Assembly (NCBI GenBank): GCA_958295785.1
Contig: OY282377.1
Location: forward strand, 2,370,394 to 2,434,393
Origin: an uncultured Latescibacterota bacterium
Lineage (GTDB): Bacteria > Latescibacterota > UBA2968
Length of the DNA stretch: 64,000 nt
Direction of reading: 5' to 3'
Shown here: one piece after another, positions 1-8,880 of the stretch
Numbering within the stretch: position 1 is the first letter of the stretch
How the letters are laid out: each line of letters opens with the position of its first letter
Notes under the pieces: generated by a model
What the model saw: the letters and a program-made list of their open reading frames with translations, nothing else
What the model was told of the DNA's origin: nothing
Database searches by the model: none
Made by a program: the position numbers and the translations under genes

Positions 1-462
1 AAAGATCGGCTTCGGATTAGTGATATTCAACTTGCTGCTGCAATTGAAGACCGAGGCCCGCACAACAGGTTCAAAAAAGGAGATGTGTGGGTTGTGCCGA
101 TGCCAACCCGGAACTACAAAGGGGCGCAGAAGGTGTACGCCTACTACGAGATTTACAACCTCGAGAAGAATGCCTTCGGTCAGACGCATTTCAAGGTGCA
201 ATACCTGGTTCGATCTGTTTCAAAACCCATCCGGGGGGCACTCGGATCAGTTGCCACTGGCCTGCGCTCGCTTTTAGGAGGCAAGAACCCCCAGGTTTCG
301 ATTGGCTACGAACACGCCGGATTGGAGCCGAACGAACAGGGATATGTGGAGATCGATCTGAGCGAGGTCAAACGCGGGGTGAATATTCTCGAGGTTAAAA
401 TTGAGGACCTCGTCGTCGGCAAGCGTGAAACCCGCGAGATTCGGTTTCAATACGGAGAGTGA
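1..462 (+). CDS. GWxTD domain-containing protein, C-terminal part (5' end outside window)
   Basis: The reading frame is open from base 1 to the TGA at 460-462, so the gene starts upstream of the window. The visible 153 residues begin with an LRISDIQLA segment, followed by a PMP/NYKGAQKVYAYYEIYNL segment. I recognise this as the beta-rich C-terminal region of GWxTD proteins, whose members carry similar SDIELA and PNPSR...YFYFEIYNL blocks. The end is a predicted beta sandwich rich in V/E/I. The GWxTD motif itself would lie upstream and is not visible. The family is common in FCB-group bacteria and its role is not established; members are usually exported. The domain match is by eye only. Confidence 0.6.
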   Translation, partial: KDRLRISDIQLAAAIEDRGPHNRFKKGDVWVVPMPTRNYKGAQKVYAYYEIYNLEKNAFGQTHFKVQYLVRSVSKPIRGALGSVATGLRSLLGGKNPQVSIGYEHAGLEPNEQGYVEIDLSEVKRGVNILEVKIEDLVVGKRETREIRFQYGE

Positions 463-533
463 TTGTGGATTGTAAGCTGGTGATTCAGGAGACCGGATTC
501 CGCTTTGCTTCTTGCGAAATTGGAATATAAGAA

Positions 534-550
534 GCCGTTAGCCACTCACT
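534..550 (+). repeat. Short repeat, copy 1 (GCCGTTAGCCACTCACT)
   Basis: These 17 bases, upstream of the ceramidase-like gene, recur exactly at 2341-2357 in the leader of the outer-membrane gene cluster. Here the inverted partner is missing; at the second site a perfect 10-bp stem is formed. Function unknown. Confidence 0.6.
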
Positions 551-590
551 CGATAGGCGGATTTTCTATTTTGAGAGGTCGGAGGATCTG

Positions 591-2021
591 ATGGGCGAAT
601 ACACTTTGCAGGCCGGGGCGGCTCGGCGAGTGATTACACCGCCGGTGGGGGTGTCCATGTCTGGGTGGAATCCCCGAGCAGCGGGGGATATTCAAGCGCG
701 CTATGTGCATGATGCGCTCTATGCCAAGGCGCTCGTTTTGCAGCGGGGAGACCGGGCATGGGCCCTGGTTGCGGTCGATCTGACGGGTGTGGATGCGGTT
801 GCTACGGCGCAGATCCGGAAAGGTGTGGCGGCAGAAATCGGGCTGGTTCCCGAAGCGATTATGATTTGCGCGACCCACACGCATTCGGGGCCTGCGTTCT
901 GCCCTGTGGCAACGACTTACACCCCGGAAGATATGGCGCGAAGGCCAATGAGGGGCGATGGGCCTGCGCCCGCGTCCATGGGCCGGGTGACAACGGTCTC
1001 GTCCTCGGCAAGTTGGGTGGGCGAGACGGCCATGGACTGGAAGGCGTGGTTTGTGACCCAAGCAGTCGAGGCGGTGGTTGAGGCGCATGGCGCACTGAGG
1101 CCGGCAGAGGTGGGGTTCGGGCAGGCAGAGGTGGAGGGGGTGGCGAGTTCGAGGCGGGTGCTGATGTCGGATGGGAGTTGGGGAGATCCGAGGCGGGACC
1201 CGGTTGCGGGGATCCGAGTGGCTGCGCGCACGAAGATCGATCCGCTGGTGCGGGTTTTCACAGTGCGGAATCAGGAGACAGAATTGCCACTGGCGGCGGT
1301 GATCAACTACGGCTCGCACCCGTGGATCTTCTGTGGATCGGGCATTTCGGCGGAGATCGCCGGCGCCACGGCTGATCGGGTGGCGACAGCGTGGGCACCC
1401 GAAGGCACCGAAGCACCGGTTGTCCTTTATACCGCCGGTCCAGAGGGAGATGTGAGCCTGATTTGGAATATCGATATCGAGCAAGTCTGGAAGACCCGAC
1501 CAGGGGAAAACCCCGAGGAAAGCCTGACCAGACGGGAGCGGGGATTTGAGCGGGAACTCGCACGCTTGAGCAAGCGGCTGGCGGACGGGGTCATGGCGGC
1601 GATTACTGGGGTCGAACGCTGGGATGCCATACCCGAGATGTGGGCCTGCCGGCGGGAAGTGGCACTGCCTTTGAAGGAGGGATACCGCCCGCCGGCCGAG
1701 GTGCTACTGGCCGACTGGCAGAAGGCGGCCCCGGAGTCCCACCACCTGACGGAGGTGCAGGTTCTAGGGGCAGGCGAAGGTGCCTTACTCGGGCTTCCGG
1801 GAGAGCCATTCGCTTCTCTTGGAAGGGCAATTCAGGCCCGATCGCAGTTCCGGTACTTGCTGATCGCCGCACTGGCGAATGAGTTCGGCGCAATCAGCTA
1901 TATCGGTGATCGGGAAGCGTACGAGTTGGGGGGATACGAGATGGCATTCACGCCAGTCGGCCCGGGGGCAGGAGAGGTGCTGGTGGACCGGGCGACGGCA
2001 CTGTTGAGCGCGGGGGCGTGA
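591..2021 (+). CDS. Neutral/alkaline non-lysosomal ceramidase-like protein
   Basis: The 476-residue protein starts with AGAARRVITPPVGVSMSGW, the hallmark N-terminus of the neutral ceramidase N-terminal domain family (PF04734). It continues with ICATHTHSGP near residues 91-100 and NYGSHPW near residue 242, histidines that coordinate the catalytic zinc in this family. No signal peptide is evident, unlike secreted ceramidases, and the C-terminal immunoglobulin-like domain of full-length enzymes (about 650-700 residues) is absent. Many environmental bacteria encode such short paralogues next to carbohydrate or sulfatase genes, and their substrates are unknown. The start is supported by GGAGG seven bases upstream of the ATG. 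Amide hydrolysis is the family reaction; true ceramidase activity is not claimed. Confidence 0.8.
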   Translation: MGEYTLQAGAARRVITPPVGVSMSGWNPRAAGDIQARYVHDALYAKALVLQRGDRAWALVAVDLTGVDAVATAQIRKGVAAEIGLVPEAIMICATHTHSGPAFCPVATTYTPEDMARRPMRGDGPAPASMGRVTTVSSSASWVGETAMDWKAWFVTQAVEAVVEAHGALRPAEVGFGQAEVEGVASSRRVLMSDGSWGDPRRDPVAGIRVAARTKIDPLVRVFTVRNQETELPLAAVINYGSHPWIFCGSGISAEIAGATADRVATAWAPEGTEAPVVLYTAGPEGDVSLIWNIDIEQVWKTRPGENPEESLTRRERGFERELARLSKRLADGVMAAITGVERWDAIPEMWACRREVALPLKEGYRPPAEVLLADWQKAAPESHHLTEVQVLGAGEGALLGLPGEPFASLGRAIQARSQFRYLLIAALANEFGAISYIGDREAYELGGYEMAFTPVGPGAGEVLVDRATALLSAGA

Positions 2022-2113
2022 AGAACGTACAATCGGCATTTTGCAACTTTTTTTCAACTTCTGACGAGCGCTACGGCCTCCCATGGGGTTGGATAAACAC
2101 CGAGCAAAAATAC

Positions 2114-2143
2114 TTGACAAGGCGAATACTTTGGTTTTATCTT
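2114..2143 (+). promoter_or_regulatory. Predicted sigma-70 promoter for the outer-membrane gene cluster
   Basis: A perfect TTGACA (-35) at 2114-2119 is followed after 18 bases by TATCTT (-10) at 2138-2143. It lies in the 540-base gap before the outer-membrane protein and TonB receptor genes. The predicted start near 2150 overlaps an inverted repeat resembling a LacI-family operator. Confidence 0.5.
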
Positions 2144-2154
2144 AGCTGAAGTTT

Positions 2155-2172
2155 TTTGTAAACGCGTACAAA
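2155..2172. promoter_or_regulatory. Candidate LacI/GalR-type operator
   Basis: The inverted repeat TTTGTA-AACGCG-TACAAA spans 18 bases with a central CG, the general form of LacI/GalR/CcpA operators. It sits immediately downstream of the predicted -10 element, where a bound repressor would block transcription. Binding is inferred from form and position. Confidence 0.45.
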
Positions 2173-2182
2173 TCCGTGGTTA

Positions 2183-2236
2183 GTGCAGAAGGCCGCTACA
2201 GTGCTGGGATACCGTCCGGATTTTCTGGCACGCAAT
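2183..2236 (+). pseudogene. Fragment of a LacI-family transcriptional regulator (helix-turn-helix tail)
   Basis: Eighteen codons encode VQKAATVLGYRPDFLARN. This closely follows the conserved end of the LacI-family DNA-binding domain, where a helix is followed by LGYRPN..AR. Nothing upstream resembles the preceding helix-turn-helix, and downstream codons do not continue into a periplasmic-binding-like domain. If real, this is a remnant left by deletion of a repressor gene beside its own operator. The match is short, so chance similarity cannot be excluded. Confidence 0.45.
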
Positions 2237-2340
2237 GACCATTCGGAAGACCGATGGACTCATCGGCAAATTGGGCACGGACAGAGAGTAAAACGCCACG
2301 GAATTTTGGAAAGCGTCACGACTTCTCAAGAAACAAAAAG

Positions 2341-2379
2341 GCCGTTAGCCACTCACTTGGCGAGGAGAAGGCTAACGGC
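2341..2379. repeat. Hairpin in the leader region; copy 2 of the GCCGTTAGCC repeat
   Basis: GCCGTTAGCC at 2341-2350 pairs perfectly with GGCTAACGGC at 2370-2379 around a 19-base loop. No T-run follows, so it is not a canonical terminator. The first 17 bases duplicate 534-550. It lies in the 5' leader (2150-2564), which otherwise holds no confident gene; a smaller stem (CACAAA...TTTGTG) is at about 2430-2450. Confidence 0.55.
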
Positions 2380-2488
2380 TTGCAACCAATGCGAAAAGCT
2401 TCGGTGTAAGCCTTGCGTATTGGAAGGTCACAAATCTATAAATTTTGTGCTCAGATGTCAAACAAAAAGAAAAGGAGGTGATAACAGA

Positions 2489-2674
2489 GTGACAAAAGTA
2501 TTATTTCGTTTAATGGCTGAGTGGATTGGAATTTTCGACATCAGACCCGAAAAGGAGGTCGAGCATGCGGGACAACATTTTTCGATTCTTCGCGTCCCTG
2601 TTGTTTTTGACCGGAACGACGTCTGCCCAAGAGATGGGATCCCACTGGGGCATCGGCGCGTTTCTGGACTATAA
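2489..2674 (+). CDS. Possible leader ORF overlapping the outer-membrane protein start
   Basis: A GTG at 2489 is preceded by AAAGGAGGTGAT (2471-2482), a twelve-base match to the anti-Shine-Dalgarno end of 16S rRNA. It opens a 61-codon frame that runs 110 bases into the next gene in another frame. The predicted peptide has no recognisable domain. It may be a translated leader that couples to or modulates the downstream gene, whose own GGAGG lies inside this frame. It could also be a strong ribosome-binding site left by a lost gene. Coding status is uncertain. Confidence 0.3.
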   Translation: MTKVLFRLMAEWIGIFDIRPEKEVEHAGQHFSILRVPVVFDRNDVCPRDGIPLGHRRVSGL

Positions 2675-3275
2675 CCGGTCTATGTTTCAGTTGAAGGACT
2701 GGTATGAGAGCGGTCGAGGGGAAGTCGGCGCGGTGTTCACCTATACGGTCAATCCTAGGCTCAGTGTAGAGGTGGAATACCATCGCTCCAAGTTCAACAA
2801 CGGCACGCTGGAAGCGCGTGCATTTACTTGGTCGGTGGATGGGAACGAGTATGTGTCTCCTCATGCAGTTAGCCAGATGCAAATAAATAGTTTTCTGGTG
2901 AATGCGATCATTCGCGGGGGGGGATCGGGCATTCTTCAGCGGGGGCGTTACGCGCCGTATCTCACGGTGGGGACGGGATTTTACGACTACAAGACAGATG
3001 TGCAGGGTCTAATTTTTCCTGGTCAGAAGTCAGAGCCTCTAGATCAGACATTACAGATCGAGCCGTTCAGCGATACGCGTACCGCCTTGGGTGCGAATAT
3101 GGGGTTGGGTGTGGAGGCGTTTGCATTTGACAACATCTCGGTGGATCTTCGGGTGCGTTACAACGTGTTGTTGGGCGAGTTGCGTCCGATGGAGGCGTGG
3201 GGGTTATCGGGTCAGACTTTTCCGCTACAGTTCTGGAATCTGCGTGGGGGCCTGCGGTTTTACTTTGAGAAATGA
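2565..3275 (+). CDS. Outer-membrane beta-barrel protein (hypothetical)
   Basis: The 236-residue product begins MRDNIFRFFASLLFLTGTTSAQ, a clear Sec signal peptide with cleavage after SAQ or nearby. The mature part alternates short beta strands (for example LSVEVEYHRSKFNN, SVDLRVRYNVLLGEL) and ends WNLRGGLRFYFEK, an aromatic-terminated last strand typical of eight-stranded outer-membrane barrels (OmpW/OprF-like porin folds). The start is chosen because AAAGGAGG precedes the ATG at 2565 and because the longer frame would bury the signal peptide. It is the first gene of a cluster continuing with a TonB-dependent receptor. Specific function unknown. Confidence 0.7.
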   Translation: MRDNIFRFFASLLFLTGTTSAQEMGSHWGIGAFLDYNRSMFQLKDWYESGRGEVGAVFTYTVNPRLSVEVEYHRSKFNNGTLEARAFTWSVDGNEYVSPHAVSQMQINSFLVNAIIRGGGSGILQRGRYAPYLTVGTGFYDYKTDVQGLIFPGQKSEPLDQTLQIEPFSDTRTALGANMGLGVEAFAFDNISVDLRVRYNVLLGELRPMEAWGLSGQTFPLQFWNLRGGLRFYFEK

Positions 3276-3331
3276 GAGGCGAGTAGGACGCGAGAGATCG
3301 CCCTGTGTTTTTATTTTCCAAAGGAGAAAAG

Positions 3332-6300
3332 ATGAGAAGGCGAAAGGTTTTGACGGGTGCTGTTTTCGCGCTCTGGGTCGTTTTTGCAACAGTTGGCGCG
3401 GCGATGGCCGGGACGACCGGAAAGGTGATGGGCAGGGTGGCAGATGAGCAGGGGACGCCGCTACCGGGGGTCAACGTGGTGCTCGAGGGCGCACATCTAG
3501 GGGCTACGACAGATGCGGACGGGTTCTACGTGATCGTTTCGGTCGATCCGGCAGTCTATAAAATAACGGCTTCAATAGTTGGCTACCATTCGGTGACCCA
3601 AGAGCAGGTTCAGGTGCGGACGGATTTCACCACGACATTGAATTTCCAGCTTCGGGAGCACGAGTTGGAGTTGGAAGAAATGGTGGTGGTGGCGGAACTT
3701 CCGCCCGTGGAGGCAGACAAGACGGAAAGCCGCTATGTGGTGACCGCCCAAGATATTCAACGCACGCCGATTCTAAGAGATATTACGGAGTTCATCGAGT
3801 TGGAAGCAGGTGTGGCGGTAGATGGTAGCGGGGGGATCCGCGGCGGTCAGGTGGAGGACAATGCGATCTTTGTGGATGGCGTGCGATTGCAAAATCAAGA
3901 TGGACGGGGAGGCCCCACCTCATCTGGAAGTCAGTGGTGGGGGGGCAACGTGAAGGCATTGCAAGAGCTCTCTGTGATCACAGGCGGAATGAACGCCGAG
4001 TACGGCAACGCGCAGGCGGGGGTGATCCAAATCGTGACCCGCGATGGCGGGGCGGACTACCGCGGCGAGACAGAGTATCGTCTTACCCCAGCGGGCAAGA
4101 AGCACTGGGGGGCGAACGTCTATGAGGCCCCCGAACACCGGGGGCACATGCAGTGGGACGATCCGGAATGGGTCGCCGAGGTGGATCCTCAGACGGGCAA
4201 GCTGTTACACCAGCGGACCAACTACACAGACCGGCGCGGTCATTACTTCGACGGGTTTTTAGGCGGTCCGTTGCTTGGGCAATCATCCTTCTTTGTCAGC
4301 GCCCGGCATTTGCGAGATGCCGCTGTTTTTCCAGGGGCTTGGTCTGTCCGGCCGTTCAATATCCGAAACACGACAAAGATCGCCTTCCGGGCTCATGACA
4401 GCGTGAAGTTGCAGTTAGGCTGGATTTATGACCGCTGGAAAGTATTCAACGACGGTACTCTGGGTGGGAGAACGCCCCCTGTTGCCAATACCCTCAGAGG
4501 CTCTGGTCGAGACATTTTTCTTCTGGAGGGGTCCCCTGCTGGAAAAACGATCAACACGGAAAATTTGCTCTACGGCGTGGTCACCCACACGCTTACCCCG
4601 CGGACCTTTTACGAACTGAGGCTGTCGCAATACCACAGCAATCAGGATACCAGCGGGGTGCCAAACACGACCTCGGACGTCGGAACCGACAAAGAGGGGT
4701 GGTTTTACTCCGGGCGGGAGAAGGTGCGTGCATATACCTTCGGCAAACAGAAGAGAACCGGCGTGAAACTGGACCTGTCCAGCCAACTCACCAAAACGCA
4801 CTTTTACAAAATTGGGATCGACTTCACGACCTATAGCAACCATTACATTAGGGAAGGCAATACCCCAGGGGAGGCACAAAAGCAGATCTTGTATATCGGG
4901 AACCCCGAACCGGGAACGCCAATAAAGCCGAAGCAGTTCGCAGCTTACGTCCAAGACAAGATGGAATTTGAGGGATTCATCGTGAACGTGGGCATTCGCT
5001 ACGACCGCTTCTGGGGCGTTGATGTCCCGGTGATGGGGGCTTTGAGGGCCTTCCAGTATTCGACGATGTCGCGCTACCTACAGGCTTCCCGATTTGAGAT
5101 GAAACCGATTGTCAACTGGAGTCCGAGATTGGGGATTTCACACCCCATTACAGACAGGTCGAGCCTCCATTTCTTTTACGGGCATTTCTACCAATTGCCG
5201 AGTTTTCACCAGATGTTTCACGACCAGTGGTTTGGTTCCGGAGGCGGGACATCCGGCATCCCGTACAGCGAGTACGGAAGTCACTATCGCCCTGCAACGT
5301 CTTCCATCACGCGGCCGATATGGGACAACACAGCGCAGACGATCAGCTTCGAGTTGGGCGCAGACTGGAACTTCATGGCCAACTACACGGTTGCTCTGGC
5401 GACCTTTTACAAAAGTGCCTCATTCCAAGAGAGCGGGGGGTGGGATGTTTTCCTTCAGCCCGAGCTGCGAGGCAACGGAACCCGCCTCCGTCAGAAGCTC
5501 ACCAGTAGCCTGTCCAACATCCGCTTGGAGGACACTCGGGGGTTCGAGTTCAGCTTGAGAAAGGACTTCAGCCACTACTTCTCGTTCCGCGCGGCTTTCA
5601 ACTTGGCCTGGGGCGATTACAGCCTGGGCGGCGGCGGTGCCGTCAGCAACGGCGCCACGGTGGTTCCAGACTCAAATTACATCGCCAGTGGCAATTATTT
5701 TGTCGAGTGGGAGGTGGTCGGTGGTGTGGAGCGTCCCGTGCCTCTTACCGAAGACCAAATTCGGTTGATCGGGCACGGCGCCAACGAAGCCTTGAGATCT
5801 GCTCAGGCAGACCGAAGGATCGCCGGAGGCTATGTCTATGACTTTGCGCCGAACAAAGACGCCATCGAGCCGACGTGGGAAGATAGCTGGCTGTCTCAGG
5901 CGGCGTCAGAGGCGGCTCAGGGCCTGTGGATTGTGCATGGACACCGAGCAAATCCCGGGCGGGACGCGGGACGCCGAAGCCAGGGCAGTCTCCAAGTGTT
6001 CTTTTCCTCGCCGAAAGACTTTGGCATAGGGCCTAAGATCGGCGGCAGTACACTCCTCGGAGGCGTCAACGCCAACCTGATCTACCGGATCTATTCCGGG
6101 ACGCAGTTCACCTATACGACTGTGAAGGGAACGAGTGATCGCGGGAGAGGGCCCCTGCACACGGTGGTGGATCTGAACGTGCAGAAGCAAATCGGGTTCG
6201 GAGGGGTGAACGCCGATTTGTTCGTAGAGGTGTTCAACCTGTTCAACCAGCAGGACGCTTTGGCCTCGGGCTCTGACTATATGTGGTGGGGGCTACATTC

Positions 6301-6409
6301 GCCCCGGCCGAATGACGCGAATTATCTGAAGTACGGGGATTTTCAGGATCGGACGCGGTTCGTTGGCGATCCCCGCACATCACATGTGGGTATCCGGTTG
6401 CGATTTTAG
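3332..6409 (+). CDS. TonB-dependent receptor with CarboxypepD_reg-like N-terminal domain
   Basis: The 1025-residue protein starts at the ATG after AAGGAG. It has a signal peptide (about 1-31), then a carboxypeptidase-regulatory-like beta sandwich (GKVMGRVADEQGTPLPGVNV through about residue 115). The plug domain follows (about 130-250, with IRGGQVEDNAIFVDGV and GGMNAEYGNAQAGVIQIVT). The rest is a large 22-strand barrel ending SHVGIRLRF with terminal Phe. This is SusC/OAR-like architecture for energised uptake of a large substrate across the outer membrane. No SusD partner follows; instead a secreted protein and a PorV-like protein lie downstream, so the cargo cannot be assigned. Confidence 0.85.
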   Translation: MRRRKVLTGAVFALWVVFATVGAAMAGTTGKVMGRVADEQGTPLPGVNVVLEGAHLGATTDADGFYVIVSVDPAVYKITASIVGYHSVTQEQVQVRTDFTTTLNFQLREHELELEEMVVVAELPPVEADKTESRYVVTAQDIQRTPILRDITEFIELEAGVAVDGSGGIRGGQVEDNAIFVDGVRLQNQDGRGGPTSSGSQWWGGNVKALQELSVITGGMNAEYGNAQAGVIQIVTRDGGADYRGETEYRLTPAGKKHWGANVYEAPEHRGHMQWDDPEWVAEVDPQTGKLLHQRTNYTDRRGHYFDGFLGGPLLGQSSFFVSARHLRDAAVFPGAWSVRPFNIRNTTKIAFRAHDSVKLQLGWIYDRWKVFNDGTLGGRTPPVANTLRGSGRDIFLLEGSPAGKTINTENLLYGVVTHTLTPRTFYELRLSQYHSNQDTSGVPNTTSDVGTDKEGWFYSGREKVRAYTFGKQKRTGVKLDLSSQLTKTHFYKIGIDFTTYSNHYIREGNTPGEAQKQILYIGNPEPGTPIKPKQFAAYVQDKMEFEGFIVNVGIRYDRFWGVDVPVMGALRAFQYSTMSRYLQASRFEMKPIVNWSPRLGISHPITDRSSLHFFYGHFYQLPSFHQMFHDQWFGSGGGTSGIPYSEYGSHYRPATSSITRPIWDNTAQTISFELGADWNFMANYTVALATFYKSASFQESGGWDVFLQPELRGNGTRLRQKLTSSLSNIRLEDTRGFEFSLRKDFSHYFSFRAAFNLAWGDYSLGGGGAVSNGATVVPDSNYIASGNYFVEWEVVGGVERPVPLTEDQIRLIGHGANEALRSAQADRRIAGGYVYDFAPNKDAIEPTWEDSWLSQAASEAAQGLWIVHGHRANPGRDAGRRSQGSLQVFFSSPKDFGIGPKIGGSTLLGGVNANLIYRIYSGTQFTYTTVKGTSDRGRGPLHTVVDLNVQKQIGFGGVNADLFVEVFNLFNQQDALASGSDYMWWGLHSPRPNDANYLKYGDFQDRTRFVGDPRTSHVGIRLRF

Positions 6410-6508
6410 AGTCGGCGAGTTCTATTGGCCCTAAACGCGATGCCCGTTACCTGCAAGCGCGAACTCCGCGTTTGTTCCAATGGGGATTCACGAGAGGAGA
6501 TTTTAAAA

Positions 6509-8815
6509 ATGAGAAAAATTCCTACATTCGAGACAGTGATCGTGCTTCTCGGCCTGCTGCTTTGGGGACTGGACCCCGCGGCGGCGGCTGAGAACCACCG
6601 GTTTCAGACCCGCGCGAAGGTGTGGGATGTGTTCTGGAACTATGGGACTCAAGGCGTCTCTGAGGATCCAGATGCGTGGTTGAGCTATTTCCGGCAGATG
6701 GGGATGCAGTATCCCGGCGTGTGGACGCGACAGTATGCCACAGAGTTTCAGGACTACTGGGGCGAGCGGAATTGGGGTTCGCTCCATCCTGCGTATGCCG
6801 CTTTATTCGAATCGACAGCCACGATGCCCGGGTTTAGCGCGTTCATTGCAACGCGCGTGCCTGGAGATCCGGAAGGAGAGTACTACGTCTCGATCTCAAA
6901 GCCGCGCGCCATTACGGACGACATCAGGATGATGTCCTACGATCCGTCTAAGGGGCCGGAAGCGAATATCGGCTACCCAAACTACTCCCCTGTCGGGCCT
7001 GCGATGGCCAATTGGTGGCCCGGGCAGCCGCCAGTAGATAGAACCCACGTCACCGAGATCCACAACTACCGGTACGGGCAGTATATGGATCCGGACAAAG
7101 ATATGTTCCCCGAAAGCATTCTCGTAATGCACTATACAACGAAGCGCGGGATTACAGTCACCAAAAAGGTCTATTCCTGGAGTTACCCCGAATACGATGA
7201 CTTTGAGATCATGGAATACGAGTTTGAGAACACGGGGGACTCCGATGGAGACGGAGAGGCGGACTTGAACGGTGGAGCGGGACTACAACTCGACGACACC
7301 TTTTTCGCCTTCTCGGTGCGTTTCTTCATCTCTCAGGCGGGGCACGGCTGGATGAACTACGACGCCTGGTATCGAAGAACGAGACCGAATGACAACGACG
7401 ACTGGTTCAAGTATACCGAGGCGTCCAACTACGACGGGCCGGCGTCGGGCCGGGGTTTGAAGATATGGTATGCCTATGACGGGGACAACCCGCTCTTGCC
7501 GGGAGACGATCTGGGCAAGCCCTACGACCCAACTGCGGCCAACCCCGCATACGCGGGGCGTCCCTCGCAGGTGCGAAAGGAGGGGGAGATAACGGCGTTC
7601 CAGTACACCGGCTTTGCCCCAATCGCGTATCTGCCGTCAACCTTCAACGATCCGAATACCTTTTCCTACGACGCGAGCGCGGATCACCGGTACGTCGCAC
7701 CCAAGGTATCTGACCAGCCATATACGGTGAGATGGTGGGAATACCGCAACCGGGGCGACTTCGACGAGCCGGATCAAGACAACCACACTTTTCAGGAGAT
7801 TTACGATTTATTGGCGGGTTCCGCCCCTTTTATCAAGGACAATCCCACTGAGGTTGGGGGATGGCACGGGTCGTTTGCCTACGGTCCTTACGACCTTGCC
7901 CTCGGAGACAAGGTCAAGATCGTTTTCGTGCTGGCTGGGGGCGCGCCGGTGGAAGAAAATATGTGGCGTTGGGCAAAGCTGGGGAGACAGGATGAAATGC
8001 GTTCGGACAATGCCTTCGACAACTTGGTCAAACACGTCAACAAAGCCAAAGAGGCGTTTCAGTGGAACTACGACCTTCCCGACGCCCCGCCGGACGTGAA
8101 AGTAGATGTGAGCGTGACGACAGATGGGTTTATCTCTCTGGTCTGGGATGATGCGGCCGATGAGGCGATCAATCCCGACTACTCGGACATTGAGGCAAAA
8201 GATGTGAAGGGCTACCGGGTCTATCGGTCGGTCTTTAAGCGAGACGATTGGGAGTTGCTCGCCGATATCCCGGTCCAGGCCTCCCCATTTTACAGCGGCA
8301 GCAATTACCAGTACGTCGATACGCAGTCTATTGCGGGCTTCGTATACGACTACAGTGTCCGCACTTACAGCGAGGCACACAGCAACTGGAATGGCACGGG
8401 GATCGCCATACCCTCCCTCGAAAGCGGCAACAGTTCGCCAGAGCAGTGGGTGAACGGGGTCAAAATTTCAACCCCTTATGTACCTTCCACAGATCAATCG
8501 GATCAGTTGGACCGCAAGGTAATCGTGACCCCCAATCCCTACAGGGATGACGGCGCCCATGCTTATGAAAATAAAGGGGCGATTCGGTTTCTCAATATCC
8601 CGCGCAAGTGCCAGATCAGAATCTACACGGTGGCCGGTGACCTGATGGCCGAGGTCAACCACGACGATCCGGGGCGGGGAGAAGCCACCTGGAGCCAGAC
8701 AACCATAGACAATATCGGTTCAGCCTCCTCTGGTGTCTATTTCTTTGTGGTCGAATCGCTGATGCCTGAAACCCAGGGGAGGATTCAACGGGGTATCTTT
8801 TTAATCAGCAAGTGA
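6509..8815 (+). CDS. Secreted protein with FnIII-like and FlgD/T9SS-type C-terminal domain
   Basis: The ATG at 6509 follows GAGGAG. It gives a 768-residue protein with a signal peptide (FETVIVLLGLLLWGLDPAAAAE). The body is rich in Asp, Tyr and Trp with no recognised catalytic domain. Around residues 530-640 is a fibronectin-III-like segment (GFISLVWDDAADEAINP, KGYRVYRS). The last 100 residues (VIVTPNPYRDD ... IRIYTVAGDLMAEV ... GVYFFVVES) match the FlgD-like/T9SS type A sorting module. It is probably a cell-surface or secreted partner of the TonB receptor just upstream, and the PorV-like gene follows. The longer frame from 6425 lacks a ribosome site and would hide the signal peptide. Confidence 0.7.
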   Translation: MRKIPTFETVIVLLGLLLWGLDPAAAAENHRFQTRAKVWDVFWNYGTQGVSEDPDAWLSYFRQMGMQYPGVWTRQYATEFQDYWGERNWGSLHPAYAALFESTATMPGFSAFIATRVPGDPEGEYYVSISKPRAITDDIRMMSYDPSKGPEANIGYPNYSPVGPAMANWWPGQPPVDRTHVTEIHNYRYGQYMDPDKDMFPESILVMHYTTKRGITVTKKVYSWSYPEYDDFEIMEYEFENTGDSDGDGEADLNGGAGLQLDDTFFAFSVRFFISQAGHGWMNYDAWYRRTRPNDNDDWFKYTEASNYDGPASGRGLKIWYAYDGDNPLLPGDDLGKPYDPTAANPAYAGRPSQVRKEGEITAFQYTGFAPIAYLPSTFNDPNTFSYDASADHRYVAPKVSDQPYTVRWWEYRNRGDFDEPDQDNHTFQEIYDLLAGSAPFIKDNPTEVGGWHGSFAYGPYDLALGDKVKIVFVLAGGAPVEENMWRWAKLGRQDEMRSDNAFDNLVKHVNKAKEAFQWNYDLPDAPPDVKVDVSVTTDGFISLVWDDAADEAINPDYSDIEAKDVKGYRVYRSVFKRDDWELLADIPVQASPFYSGSNYQYVDTQSIAGFVYDYSVRTYSEAHSNWNGTGIAIPSLESGNSSPEQWVNGVKISTPYVPSTDQSDQLDRKVIVTPNPYRDDGAHAYENKGAIRFLNIPRKCQIRIYTVAGDLMAEVNHDDPGRGEATWSQTTIDNIGSASSGVYFFVVESLMPETQGRIQRGIFLISK

Positions 8816-8880
8816 GACGGACGAATTCGAATCGAGGATTTCTGATTCGCCTTCTCGTTGCACTGTTCAAGGGAAAAAAA

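Noticed and set aside
546-1484. - strand open frame of 312 codons opposite the ceramidase-like gene
   Set aside because: Arg/His/Pro-rich shadow translation; the + strand frame has recognisable motifs.
2183-2674. Single 163-codon gene spanning the LacI-like fragment and the GTG leader
   Set aside because: The middle has no coding character and includes a perfect hairpin; the two ends look like unrelated sequences that share a frame by chance.
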